DNA of 27,393 nucleotides from 2-01-FULL-39-10-A sp964525395 (GTDB taxonomy: Bacteria; Patescibacteriota; Microgenomatia; Levybacterales; UBA12049). The notes below the pieces were generated by a model. The model ran no database searches and was not told the origin of the DNA. It was given only the letters and a program-made list of their open reading frames with translations. The position numbers and the translations under genes were made by a program. Positions 7,100-13,150 of the stretch are shown here, piece by piece; position 1 is the first letter of the stretch, and every line of letters starts with the position of its first letter. The DNA lies in assembly GCA_964525395.1 (NCBI GenBank), contig CAZGGU010000011.1, positions 1 through 27,393 on the forward strand, in the 5' to 3' direction.

Positions 7100-7456
7100 A
7101 TGCTTCAAGGCACATACACGGCTATCGTCAATGATCTTGTCGAGAGGCTGAAGAGCTTTCTTGATAAGCCTGATTTGACATGGTCAATCGTTGATGGCGA
7201 TGTGGAATGTATTAAGATTACGAGCGCGTCAGAAGATGTACGAAAGTTTCTTGATGATCCACAGCATCGTTTTATGCCAGAGGGTTCTTTGGATGAATTC
7301 TTTTTCTTGCCCAATAGGTGGCATGCGATTCGCATTCGTGCATTTAGTTGTCCTTTTGCACGGGCTACTGCGATCGTCGACACTCAAGATAAGGTTCGAT
7401 TGATCGTTATGTTCGATAGCGATAACAACCCAGCTCCGGTCGAGTTGGTCAGCTAG
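7100..7456 (+). CDS. hypothetical protein, 118 aa
   Basis: Soluble alpha/beta protein, not recognised. The ATG follows AAGAAGGAGGAGCT. The 57 bases before it can fold (TAGGTT pairs with AACCTA around an inner CTAG repeat), placing a hairpin just upstream of the SD. A helix (VNDLVERLKSFLDK) is followed by strands, then EFFFLPNRWHAIRIRAF. The LPxxW piece recalls the LPAGW/IPNGW motif of the block 1 paralogues, but the rest does not align well. It is the last soluble product before three consecutive membrane-protein genes. Confidence 0.65.
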   Translation: MLQGTYTAIVNDLVERLKSFLDKPDLTWSIVDGDVECIKITSASEDVRKFLDDPQHRFMPEGSLDEFFFLPNRWHAIRIRAFSCPFARATAIVDTQDKVRLIVMFDSDNNPAPVELVS

Positions 7457-7469
7457 AAGGAGGCTGAAA

Positions 7470-7817
7470 ATGGTAGATGTCAATTTTTTCCTAGGTTCGC
7501 TATGGGCAATTATTACTGAGATCGGCTCGGTTGTGATTCATCTTGTAGTGTGGTTTATCTTGAGCATCGCGCCAATGATCGTGATTATTTTTATTGGATC
7601 ACTCTTCTTTATGAGTAAGGGTTTCCGTTCAGATATTAGAAAGCTTACTTATGAAGCGATTTTCTGGGTTGGCGTTTTTATCCTTGCGGTGATCCTTTTC
7701 ATCCTGAGTTTTCCTCTTTTGGGTACCCAAGGTACCTGGATCGGTGGAATCATCGGCGCTGTGCTGGCAGGCTTGCTAGTGTGGCACTTGAGCAATCCAA
7801 CTCTAGCAGGAGGCTGA
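7470..7817 (+). CDS. three-span small membrane protein
   Basis: 115 aa with hydrophobic segments at about residues 7-45 (one long or two short spans), 62-83 and 88-110. Glycine-rich turns (GGIIGAVLAG) stand near the end. The ATG follows AGAAGGAGGCTGAAA. Its TGA is one base before the next ATG, and that gene's SD lies inside the end of this gene, so they are co-translated. Not recognised. Confidence 0.68.
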   Translation: MVDVNFFLGSLWAIITEIGSVVIHLVVWFILSIAPMIVIIFIGSLFFMSKGFRSDIRKLTYEAIFWVGVFILAVILFILSFPLLGTQGTWIGGIIGAVLAGLLVWHLSNPTLAGG

Positions 7818-7818
7818 A

Positions 7819-8073
7819 ATGACTCGCGAAGGTGTGAAGTTCTTGGTAGCTCTAGTCGTTATCGCCGCTGTACTCATCTTTGTGGGTATGCAGCTGACTT
7901 CCAACGTTGACCTAGTTAAGGTGGCAGCGGATGTCGTAAGCGGTATGATCATCGGATGGCAAGCAATCTTGGGTACCGTGCTCATGGTAGTGGGCGCAGT
8001 CATCTTGCTCGTGCTCGTTGTCGTGTTGGGCGAGATCGTCCTAGAAAATTTCACCAAGCCAAAGTATAAGTAG
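7819..8073 (+). CDS. two-span small membrane protein
   Basis: 84 aa. Two hydrophobic segments, about residues 7-25 and 42-68, are joined by a short polar loop (TSNVDLVKVAADVV). The second segment is almost wholly valine, leucine and isoleucine. The C-terminus is KPKYK, so probably inside. The SD is CAGGAGGCTGAA. The general shape, two spans in about 80 residues, recalls pilin-like or VirB2-like subunits, but the sequence gives no proof and I do not assign that role. Confidence 0.65.
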   Translation: MTREGVKFLVALVVIAAVLIFVGMQLTSNVDLVKVAADVVSGMIIGWQAILGTVLMVVGAVILLVLVVVLGEIVLENFTKPKYK

Positions 8074-8088
8074 AAGGAGGCTGAGATC

Positions 8089-8583
8089 ATGTGGCTATTC
8101 TCTGTGATTTTCCTATACATCGGCTATTCTACTCTTAGTGACACGATCAATAATCCCAAGTTCGGTACGCCGGACGCTTTGATGTGGTCTATCTTCTGGG
8201 TGTTGACGTGCATCGCTCTCATTGTGATGGGCGTTGCAGCTGGTATCTTTGAATGGCGCAGTAGGCGTCCGAGCGAGGTGAAGACCGTATATGTTGATCG
8301 CCCTGATCCTGTAGAGCCAGAAGATGACGATGATTGGGGTGAGTTTATTCTTCTTACGCGACTCATTTCTTTCCAAATCCCGGACGGTGGAGAATTCGAA
8401 GTTGAATTTCGTAAGGCTTCTGATCAGGCTATCGCAGCCTGTATTAAGGAGTTTGGTGAGGATAGCCTCTACGATTATCCCATCGTCTCTATTAAGATCT
8501 CTCTTCATCCCACCATGAGGCTATGGGCTTTCCTCGAGGTAGAGTATTACACGCATCCTGGCGAATGGATGGAAGAAGCATAA
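8089..8583 (+). CDS. two-span membrane protein with acidic linker and soluble C-terminal domain
   Basis: 164 aa, last gene of block 2. Spans at about residues 1-18 and 31-56; then an acidic linker (PEDDDDWGE) and an alpha/beta C-terminal domain (FEVEFRKASDQAIAACIKEFG). The ATG follows AGAAGGAGGCTGAGATC. TTCCGCGGCTT starts on the base after the TAA, the same relation as at the end of block 1, and the 139-bp repeat follows 17 bases after the stop. Not recognised. Confidence 0.68.
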   Translation: MWLFSVIFLYIGYSTLSDTINNPKFGTPDALMWSIFWVLTCIALIVMGVAAGIFEWRSRRPSEVKTVYVDRPDPVEPEDDDDWGEFILLTRLISFQIPDGGEFEVEFRKASDQAIAACIKEFGEDSLYDYPIVSIKISLHPTMRLWAFLEVEYYTHPGEWMEEA

Positions 8584-8594
8584 TTCCGCGGCTT
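8584..8594 (+). promoter_or_regulatory. post-stop motif TTCCGCGGCTT, block 2
   Basis: Directly after the stop codon, one base different from the motif at 3437-3447. With the preceding base it can pair with AAGCTGCGGAAT at 3817-3828 in the leader of the same block (12 pairs, one G-U). Confidence 0.5.
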
Positions 8595-8600
8595 TAATTT

Positions 8601-8739
8601 CGAAGCGTCTGGTCCACCGATATAATCGGCGGAAAAGAAGGAGCTTCGGGTAGCTAGAGGAGTAGTGAACACGCGTTCACATTAATACTCTTCGAGTTTT
8701 ACTCGATTTTCCTTCCACCAGGCGCTTCATTCGTATTTA
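8601..8739 (+). ncRNA. 139-bp structured repeat element, copy 2
   Basis: Same 139 bases as 3486-3624, in the same orientation and at the same place relative to the end of its block. Sequence identity stops sharply at both sides: AATTT before it here against AAACA there, and AGGAC after it here against GAAGT there. No target-site duplication is obvious. The region 8740-8844 beyond it is AT-rich and shows nothing else. Confidence 0.72.
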
Positions 8740-8844
8740 AGGACTTTTCTTACAATTTTTTCACAGAATTTTATCAATCGCTTAGTATGGAGCGCTATAA
8801 ATTGGGAAGCAAAAAATATAATATTATGTCTTATAGAGTTATGT

Positions 8845-8869
8845 GAAAAAAAGTGTAAGCTAACTTACA
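8845..8869 (-). terminator. intrinsic terminator of the PH-like gene
   Basis: On the minus strand TGTAAG-TTAG-CTTACA is followed by C and a run of seven to eight T. The hairpin overlaps the TAG stop of the gene at 8860-9597. Confidence 0.65.
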
Positions 8870-9597
8870 GATGTTTTGGTTTCTTTAACTTTTCCAATTT
8901 CTTCTAGCTTTTTTGCTAAATCATCATCTGAAATAGCTTTCAAATCTATACCTTCTTTCGAGGCTGTCATAAGCCCAGTTATAATTCTTCGAGCTTTCTC
9001 AGCATTACTTTTCCAGACATAGCGCACACTAATCGGTGTTCTCATCTGCTCGTTATTATCTACGAAATCACGATCAATTATTTTAATAGTAGCGAAAAAA
9101 GGGGCAGTCTCAATGTAAATATCTGTGATGTCTTGGATGGAAACGGAATGAATTTTTTCACTAAAAAAGAAAGGTCGATAAATTATAGTCACTTTTCCTG
9201 TATCGATAATAATTTCATCTCGCAGAAGGGGAATAATGTTTTTCGTAGCAAAGAGTACGCTTTTCGAATTTTCTAAAAGTCCATCAAGTTTTTGTTGGTT
9301 TTGCGTTTCAGCTTTGGCCTCATCCTTGACTGCTGCATATGTAGCTTCTTTTTTATCTTTCTCAGTAGGTTCTGGAAAATCTTTAGGTTTAGAGGAATGT
9401 TTTTCTTCTTTTACGCTTGGTGCTTTTGGCTTATCTCCCTTTTTCTTAGCCCCTGAATCAGCTTTATCACTTCCCACACTGTTTGAGCTATTGCTATGTA
9501 TATTGTTATCTTTCCGAATAGTTTTCTCATTATTTATTAAGAGCTCTAAAGGTGAGCTCATTGGATCAATTTTAATTTGTTTTTTGAAGCCTAGCAT
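8860..9597 (-). CDS. PH-like domain protein with disordered lysine-rich N-terminal region
   Basis: 245 aa. Residues about 25-100 are low-complexity and charged (KKKGDKPKAPSVKEEK). The C-terminal half reads like a bacterial PH-type domain: II-DTGKVTIIYRPFFF, then SVSIQDITDIYIE and a TIKIID strand, ending in helices. Such proteins recur in Patescibacteria; their role is unknown. The start at 9597 was chosen because TATAGT is exactly 6 bases upstream, the leaderless layout of other backbone genes. An ATG 24 bases earlier (9621) is possible. Its codon use is AT-rich, unlike the blocks on either side, and it has no SD. Confidence 0.7.
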   Translation of the reverse strand: MLGFKKQIKIDPMSSPLELLINNEKTIRKDNNIHSNSSNSVGSDKADSGAKKKGDKPKAPSVKEEKHSSKPKDFPEPTEKDKKEATYAAVKDEAKAETQNQQKLDGLLENSKSVLFATKNIIPLLRDEIIIDTGKVTIIYRPFFFSEKIHSVSIQDITDIYIETAPFFATIKIIDRDFVDNNEQMRTPISVRYVWKSNAEKARRIITGLMTASKEGIDLKAISDDDLAKKLEEIGKVKETKTSVS

Positions 9598-9656
9598 TAA
9601 TAAACTATACACGAGAAGCATAAACTAATTGTGAGAGGAATGTAAGATTTTGGTAA

Positions 9657-9696
9657 GCCTAACTAAACTTTCGAATAATCAAAAACTTAGTTAGGC
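9657..9696 (-). terminator. 10-bp inverted repeat at the end of block 3
   Basis: GCCTAACTAA (9657-9666) and TTAGTTAGGC (9687-9696) are perfectly complementary around a 20-base AT-rich loop. It lies downstream of block 3 on the minus strand, between block 3 and the promoter of the PH-like gene. It is probably a 3'-end hairpin or terminator. There is no strong T run, so intrinsic termination is uncertain. Confidence 0.45.
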
Positions 9697-9711
9697 AAGC
9701 TATCGGTAATA
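9696..9711. repeat. 16-bp inverted repeat bounding block 3, 3' copy
   Basis: CAAGCTATCGGTAATA here is the exact reverse complement of 11796-11811, upstream of the first block 3 gene. The two frame the whole block, 2.1 kb apart. In the block 3 transcript they would be complementary 5' and 3' segments. Confidence 0.65.
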
Positions 9712-9721
9712 TTTGTTTTTC

Positions 9722-9776
9722 GTCTCAAGGGACAAGAAAAACTCGCATTTGAGTCAGCTTGCCCGGAAGGGACTAG
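9722..9776 (-). ncRNA. conserved 3' hairpin element after block 3
   Basis: On the minus strand the order is CTAGTCC, GGGCAAGCTGACTC, a 6-base loop, GAGTT and TTGTCCC. ACTC/GAGT forms the tip, and GGG-CAAG pairs with CTTGTCCC with a bulge. The element after block 5 (26282-26332) shares CTAGTCC, GGGCAAGCTGACTC and GAGTT at the same places. Probably a structured 3'-UTR element; family not recognised. Confidence 0.55.
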
Positions 9777-9779
9777 ATG

Positions 9780-9935
9780 TTAGCCATCATCTTCCAGATC
9801 TTCCCAGCCGTCATGCCATTGAAATTCCTCTTCTTCTGGACCATCCTGCGTATAGAATGGTCCAAAGAGAAGAATAAGAATGATAAATGGTAGAAGTATG
9901 GCCAGCGTGATTGCAAGAATTACATTGAAATCCAT
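9780..9935 (-). CDS. 51-aa single-span microprotein, last gene of block 3
   Basis: The ATG follows CTTAAAGGAGGAAC, a perfect SD. One strong hydrophobic helix (ILAITLAILLPFIILILLF) is followed by an acidic tail, EEEEFQWHDGWEDLEDD. The shape, span plus acidic tail, matches the 38-aa product of block 2, though the sequences differ. Its TAA is a few bases from the conserved 3' hairpin element. Not recognised. Confidence 0.68.
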   Translation of the reverse strand: MDFNVILAITLAILLPFIILILLFGPFYTQDGPEEEEFQWHDGWEDLEDDG

Positions 9936-9944
9936 GTTCCTCCT

Positions 9945-10349
9945 TTAAGAAGCGACTGAGAAATGCGGATAAAAGGTCATCATCATGATCGCCGTGATCA
10001 AGATGGACATAAAACCCATCCAAATCAAAAACTTTTTTGGAGAGAGATCGCGGACAATAAAGGGCACAAGGACAGAGTTGGTACTTACCCAAATGCCCGC
10101 CAGCAAGGTTATTCCCATGGAAGTGGTGTTGGTGTTAAAAGGAACACCGTAGAATTCAGATACTCCGATATACACCAAAGCAATGTACGCCCCCCAGTAC
10201 AGCACTAAGAAGGTGATAGTCGAAATCCAAGGAAACTTACGTCCGGTTCTGGTGCTATCCTTATGGATATTGGTAGTCCAGAGATGGGAAATTCGAAAGA
10301 CTATGCTGCCAAGGGAACCTAACATCAAGAACAGAAGTAGATTCATCAT
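9945..10349 (-). CDS. four-span membrane protein, 134 aa
   Basis: Hydrophobic segments are at about residues 2-19, 44-64, 75-97 and 108-127. A basic loop (STRTGRKF) follows the first, and ESxSPKK-like residues (RDLSPKKF) precede the last. The ATG overlaps the TAA of the preceding microprotein gene by one base (TAATG), so the two are coupled. Not recognised; the layout is that of a small integral membrane subunit. Confidence 0.66.
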   Translation of the reverse strand: MMNLLLFLMLGSLGSIVFRISHLWTTNIHKDSTRTGRKFPWISTITFLVLYWGAYIALVYIGVSEFYGVPFNTNTTSMGITLLAGIWVSTNSVLVPFIVRDLSPKKFLIWMGFMSILITAIMMMTFYPHFSVAS

Positions 10350-10465
10350 TAGTTACTCATGTTGAGTTGCAAGGCAGAAGGATGGTAGATAAGGACTTCG
10401 ATGAATTCGATTAATAGGGACAAGATTGCCATTAAGACCCAAAACCTAATCTGTGAAAATTCCAC
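10349..10465 (-). CDS. 38-aa single-span microprotein
   Basis: The GTG start follows AAAAGGAGACTGAA, a clear SD that would otherwise have no gene. The product has one hydrophobic helix (FWVLMAILSLLIEFIEVLIY) and a short polar tail. The TAA stop overlaps the ATG of the next gene. It is too short for routine ORF calls, but the SD, the span and the stop-start overlap support it. Not recognised. Confidence 0.62.
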   Translation of the reverse strand: MEFSQIRFWVLMAILSLLIEFIEVLIYHPSALQLNMSN

Positions 10466-10477
10466 TTCAGTCTCCTT

Positions 10478-10807
10478 TTAGTTTGAAAGGCTGATATTTA
10501 GAATACCGCCGGCGATGAACCAGAGGTAAACCGAAACGCCTGCAAGTAGAAGCAAGCTCAGTGGGAACGGCTTCTTCTCGCCAGTAAATAGCCAGTTAAG
10601 GAGCATTCCGAAACAAAGAAAACTGAGTCCGAAAATGGTTCCTGCTGTGCCCAGATGCGGCGTCTTGAAAAGAAGTCTCGTGATCTCGCTGGAAGCAAGA
10701 TTCACCAGAGACAAAATCAATACTACCTTCCAAAGCCACCACCACCATGTTTTTACCGTGGTGGTTCTTGGTGCGAAAGGCTTATCGGAGCCGTGTCCTT
10801 TAGACAC
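10478..10807 (-). CDS. three-span membrane protein, 109 aa
   Basis: A basic, proline-containing N-terminus (DKPFAPRTTTVK) runs into a run of four tryptophans. Spans follow at about residues 20-45, 53-72 and 80-105. The GTG start follows GTGAGGAATAA; the TAA in that string is the stop of the previous gene, so the genes abut. Not recognised. Confidence 0.65.
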   Translation of the reverse strand: MSKGHGSDKPFAPRTTTVKTWWWWLWKVVLILSLVNLASSEITRLLFKTPHLGTAGTIFGLSFLCFGMLLNWLFTGEKKPFPLSLLLLAGVSVYLWFIAGGILNISLSN

Positions 10808-11053
10808 TTATTCCTCACTTTCTCTGTAATATAGTTTAGTTACTAATCTGGCAAAACGTACTATCGAGCAGGAGAGTGCGAGCGTCAGAATAATTCTCGT
10901 CCAGAAAATGTCTGGACGATTTAAGAATTCGTTACCGCCGTTCATGCTAATGATAAGTATGCTTGTAGAAATAAGAATAAGCACCAGCATAATCCAAGTT
11001 TGAACTAGCTGGGAGCTTAGTGGCTCTTTCTTGGAAAATTTAATCCATCGCAT
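10808..11053 (-). CDS. two-span membrane protein, 81 aa
   Basis: The ATG follows CCAAGGAGGTTAAC. Basic N-terminus (MRWIKFSKKE), spans at about residues 19-38 and 51-66, and a charged tail (TKLYYRESEE). The region between the spans is short and polar (NGGNEFLNRPD). Part of the tightly packed block 3 operon. Not recognised. Confidence 0.65.
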   Translation of the reverse strand: MRWIKFSKKEPLSSQLVQTWIMLVLILISTSILIISMNGGNEFLNRPDIFWTRIILTLALSCSIVRFARLVTKLYYRESEE

Positions 11054-11054
11054 G

Positions 11055-11279
11055 TTAACCTCCTTGGATGAGGTGTTTAGGTAGATTCGAGATGATAATT
11101 AGCGTTCCGATAGAGCTTAAGATGATAATCATCGCGATCATCATAATAAGAGTCCAAACGGAACGGAACTTAATTCCACTTTTATCCCTTTTCAGGAACA
11201 ATAGCGGAGAAGCAAAGGCTGCTGTGAAAAATAGGCAGCCAAGAATTGTCATCCGAATGACTTCGTTGAGTTCTGTCAT
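11055..11279 (-). CDS. two-span membrane protein, 74 aa
   Basis: The ATG shares its A with the TAA of the upstream gene (TAATGA), so translation is probably coupled; no separate SD is needed. Spans at about residues 8-29 and 43-65, joined by a basic loop (KRDKSGIKFRS). The short C-terminus is LPKHLIQGG. Not recognised. Confidence 0.63.
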   Translation of the reverse strand: MTELNEVIRMTILGCLFFTAAFASPLLFLKRDKSGIKFRSVWTLIMMIAMIIILSSIGTLIIISNLPKHLIQGG

Positions 11280-11776
11280 TAACTAGCTACGTCCATCGCA
11301 ATGATGCATGCAATTATAACCGCAGTTAGGAAAATACTGATATCGAGCGGGACTCCCATCCGTGGAATAAAGACAAAACCAATATAGGGAATGATTGCCC
11401 AAGCAAAGGAAGAGATCATTACCACTGTCGTGAAGAAATTCACTTTCTTTTGGAAAGGAGTGACAGCCTGGTTGTTGTCCATAAGGTTAATGTTGATTAT
11501 CATTCCTGCCCCTGCCCAAAGCGCGATGCCTGCAATGAAGACAAAAGCGTCGGGGATAGGATAGGGGAAGGGTGAAAATTCTACGTGCGGAATGAACTGT
11601 GATGAATAAATTAGACCTGCCGCAGCGAATGTCAGAATAAGAGCTCTAAGTGCTGATTTCTTTCGGGATTCATTATCATCAGGTAGATTTTTTCTTGTCC
11701 GAATGAAAAATATCAGCCAGAATCCTGCAGCGCAGAATCCAAGCCCTATAGAGAAAAGCGAAAGTAGATCTTGCAC
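11279..11776 (-). CDS. five-span membrane protein, first gene of block 3
   Basis: 165 aa; the GTG start follows ATAAAGGAGGACGC. Hydrophobic segments are at about residues 5-25, 45-61, 72-94, 112-130 and 142-162. A charged loop (RTRKNLPDDNESRKK) follows the first span. Upstream lies a leader of about 170 bases with competing stems. Not recognised; the spans give no transporter signature that I can see. Confidence 0.67.
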   Translation of the reverse strand: MQDLLSLFSIGLGFCAAGFWLIFFIRTRKNLPDDNESRKKSALRALILTFAAAGLIYSSQFIPHVEFSPFPYPIPDAFVFIAGIALWAGAGMIININLMDNNQAVTPFQKKVNFFTTVVMISSFAWAIIPYIGFVFIPRMGVPLDISIFLTAVIIACIIAMDVAS

Positions 11777-11953
11777 GCGTCCTCCTTTATTTTTTTATTA
11801 CCGATAGCTTGTTAAAGTGCCCTCCGACGCTAAAGCTTTGGAGGGTGAACCCTCTTGGTTTTAAGCGAGGAGAATACGATTGCGCGACAAGCTTTAGCGA
11901 GGTTCAAGCGTTTATGAACACGACAAAGTTTGCGCTTGCAAATACGTTCGGGA
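11777..11953 (-). promoter_or_regulatory. block 3 leader with mutually exclusive stems
   Basis: Plus-strand positions: CGCTAAAGCTT (11828-11838) pairs perfectly with AAGCTTTAGCG (11889-11899). GGAGGG (11840-11845) can pair either with CCCTCC (11820-11825) or, as GAGGG, with CCCTC (11850-11854) around a 4-base loop. These pairings cannot all exist together, which is the logic of an attenuator or riboswitch. GCACTTTAACAAGCT follows on the minus strand, then the SD. No riboswitch class recognised. Confidence 0.5.
11795..11820 (-). promoter_or_regulatory. conserved leader motif, block 3 copy, with 5' inverted-repeat arm
   Basis: On the minus strand: GCACTTTAACAAGCT, then ATCGGTAATAA. It shares 15 bases with the block 2 leader (3807-3821). 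Bases 11796-11811 are the exact complement of the 3' segment at 9696-9711. Confidence 0.6.
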
Positions 11954-11982
11954 ATTATAGTACTTTTGAAGCTAGTAAGCAA
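11954..11982 (-). promoter_or_regulatory. block 3 promoter
   Basis: Minus strand TTGCTT (11982-11977), 17-base spacer, perfect TATAAT (11959-11954). The start would be near 11947, about 170 bases before the first GTG. The stretch 11983-12127 between this and the element below the secreted gene shows no gene or clear structure. Confidence 0.72.
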
Positions 11983-12127
11983 ACCTATAGTCGCCTTTGG
12001 CGACTGCGAATAGCATATGGCATGTAGCAAATAGCAATTTGAATTGAATATCAACTAAAAACAGAGGTCGTAGTTAGAAGTTAGATCTTGATTTAAAGAA
12101 TTAGCATACAGGAAAGAAAGTTTGGGT

Positions 12128-12183
12128 GGGAGGAGGCGTCCTCAGCGTAAGCCGCAATGGCCGTGCTGTGGAAACCTCCTCCC
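12128..12183 (-). terminator. 9-bp stem element after the secreted-protein gene
   Basis: GGGAGGAGG (12128-12136) and CCTCCTCCC (12175-12183) are perfectly complementary, directly downstream of the stop on the minus strand. Inside is a small GCC/GGC hairpin. No T run follows, so this may be a 3'-end stabilising structure rather than a classic terminator. Confidence 0.5.
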
Positions 12184-12189
12184 GGGCGT

Positions 12190-12867
12190 CTAGCAGAAGA
12201 AGTACCAATCGCTCTTGATGATCAGATCCTCGCCATGGACCTCGTAGCCTGCGAGGATTCGCTTGCCATGAGGCTTGACGACGAACACGCCATCAGGGAC
12301 GATCCACTTGCGGGAAGGCCCTCCATAGTGCTTGTCCGGCCGCGCGAGGGTCGAGTGGTTCTCAGACGAGAACTGACCTTCGCCGTAGCCGATGCCTTGA
12401 TTTACTCCCGCGGAGCGGATGTAGTCCTCGAGATCGGACCACTTCACCTTGGGCGGATGCCCAGCGACGAAGGGACCCTTCTTGCTGTTGACGGTGCAGA
12501 TCGTGAAGTTGCTGCTCGCGTGGAACACATCACCATACTGGGCGACGGCTGAAGGCTGTCTTCCTTCGGTACCGCCGACCTGGCGAATGACCTCATCCTT
12601 CAGGACGGGAACGTATGGGATCTGGGGGCCATCGTAGATGACCATGCAGGTGTTGCCGAGAAGATACCTCGTCCAGTGTGCCTCGACGAACTTCATGTTC
12701 GCCGCGTGTGCCACTTGGCGGGGGATCCGCTGGAACTCGCTGCAGTGCATCTCGTAAGAGCGCACCATGTGAGTCGTGCCGGCTGAAACCGGGCTGAGCG
12801 CGAGCAAGCCAAAGCTCACTGCGAGAGCGAGCGCGCTTGCAAAGCGCTTGGTGATCGAGCGGTTCAC
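12190..12867 (-). CDS. secreted protein of unknown function, G+C-rich
   Basis: 225 aa from a GTG preceded by ACGGAGGTTAC; an upstream ATG at 12903 would add 12 hydrophilic residues before the signal and lacks an SD. Residues 1-30 form a clear signal peptide: basic start (NRSITKRF), a hydrophobic core of Ala/Leu/Val, and a likely cut after SPVSA. The mature part has four cysteines (HC, NTC, TIC and a final C), which would suit two disulfides outside the membrane. A central glycine-rich stretch is NQGIGYGEGQF. The gene is much richer in G+C than the backbone and stands alone with its own promoter, long leader and 3' stem, which suggests recent acquisition. No family recognised. Confidence 0.75.
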   Translation of the reverse strand: MNRSITKRFASALALAVSFGLLALSPVSAGTTHMVRSYEMHCSEFQRIPRQVAHAANMKFVEAHWTRYLLGNTCMVIYDGPQIPYVPVLKDEVIRQVGGTEGRQPSAVAQYGDVFHASSNFTICTVNSKKGPFVAGHPPKVKWSDLEDYIRSAGVNQGIGYGEGQFSSENHSTLARPDKHYGGPSRKWIVPDGVFVVKPHGKRILAGYEVHGEDLIIKSDWYFFC

Positions 12868-13060
12868 GTAACCTCCGTTTTCTTCTTCAGGTTTTAGCTT
12901 CAAGCGAAGCCTCTTTCCTGTATGCTGTGAATGTGCTTGCCTGACATTGTCTGCGACTTAGTCGCTGGCAGGCGGGCTGTCTCGCAGCATCATTTGTCTC
13001 TAGCGATAAAAAAACCTCCAGATAAGCCGTTTCGTAGGCGAGATACTTTGAAACGAAGGC
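12868..13060 (-). promoter_or_regulatory. long leader of the secreted-protein gene
   Basis: About 187 bases between the predicted start point and the GTG. It contains GCGAC-TAA-GTCGC enclosed by GCCTG/CAGGC (on the minus strand) and an SD at its end. No sORF of note. CAAGCACATT occurs here and also in the leader of block 4, which may be chance. Confidence 0.4.
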
Positions 13061-13089
13061 ATTATATCAATTTGAAGCTAAAATGTCAA
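13061..13089 (-). promoter_or_regulatory. consensus promoter of the secreted-protein gene
   Basis: Minus strand TTGACA (13089-13084), 17-base spacer, TATAAT (13066-13061): a perfect sigma-70 type consensus. It diverges from the argS promoter at 13136-13144. Confidence 0.8.
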
Positions 13090-13135
13090 AACTATAGGAT
13101 GATTAGACTGGATTGGTGGTCTAAAAAATTGCTTG

Positions 13136-13144
13136 TGATACAAT
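13136..13144 (+). promoter_or_regulatory. extended -10 promoter of argS
   Basis: TGATACAAT (TGn plus TACAAT), 6 bases before ATG at 13151. This would give a leaderless transcript. No good -35 is seen, as expected for an extended -10. Confidence 0.6.
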
Positions 13145-13150
13145 TTCTTT

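Noticed and set aside
7819..8073. VirB2/pilin-like conjugation subunit
   Set aside because: Only the two-span shape agrees; no conjugation ATPase or other system component is present in the block.
9236..9628. 130-aa plus-strand ORF rich in Ser/Phe/Leu
   Set aside because: Antisense to the lysine-rich low-complexity part of the PH-like gene, which explains its composition.
11809..12027. 72-aa plus-strand ORF
   Set aside because: It lies over the minus-strand promoter and structured leader of block 3 and has no SD or suitable promoter of its own.
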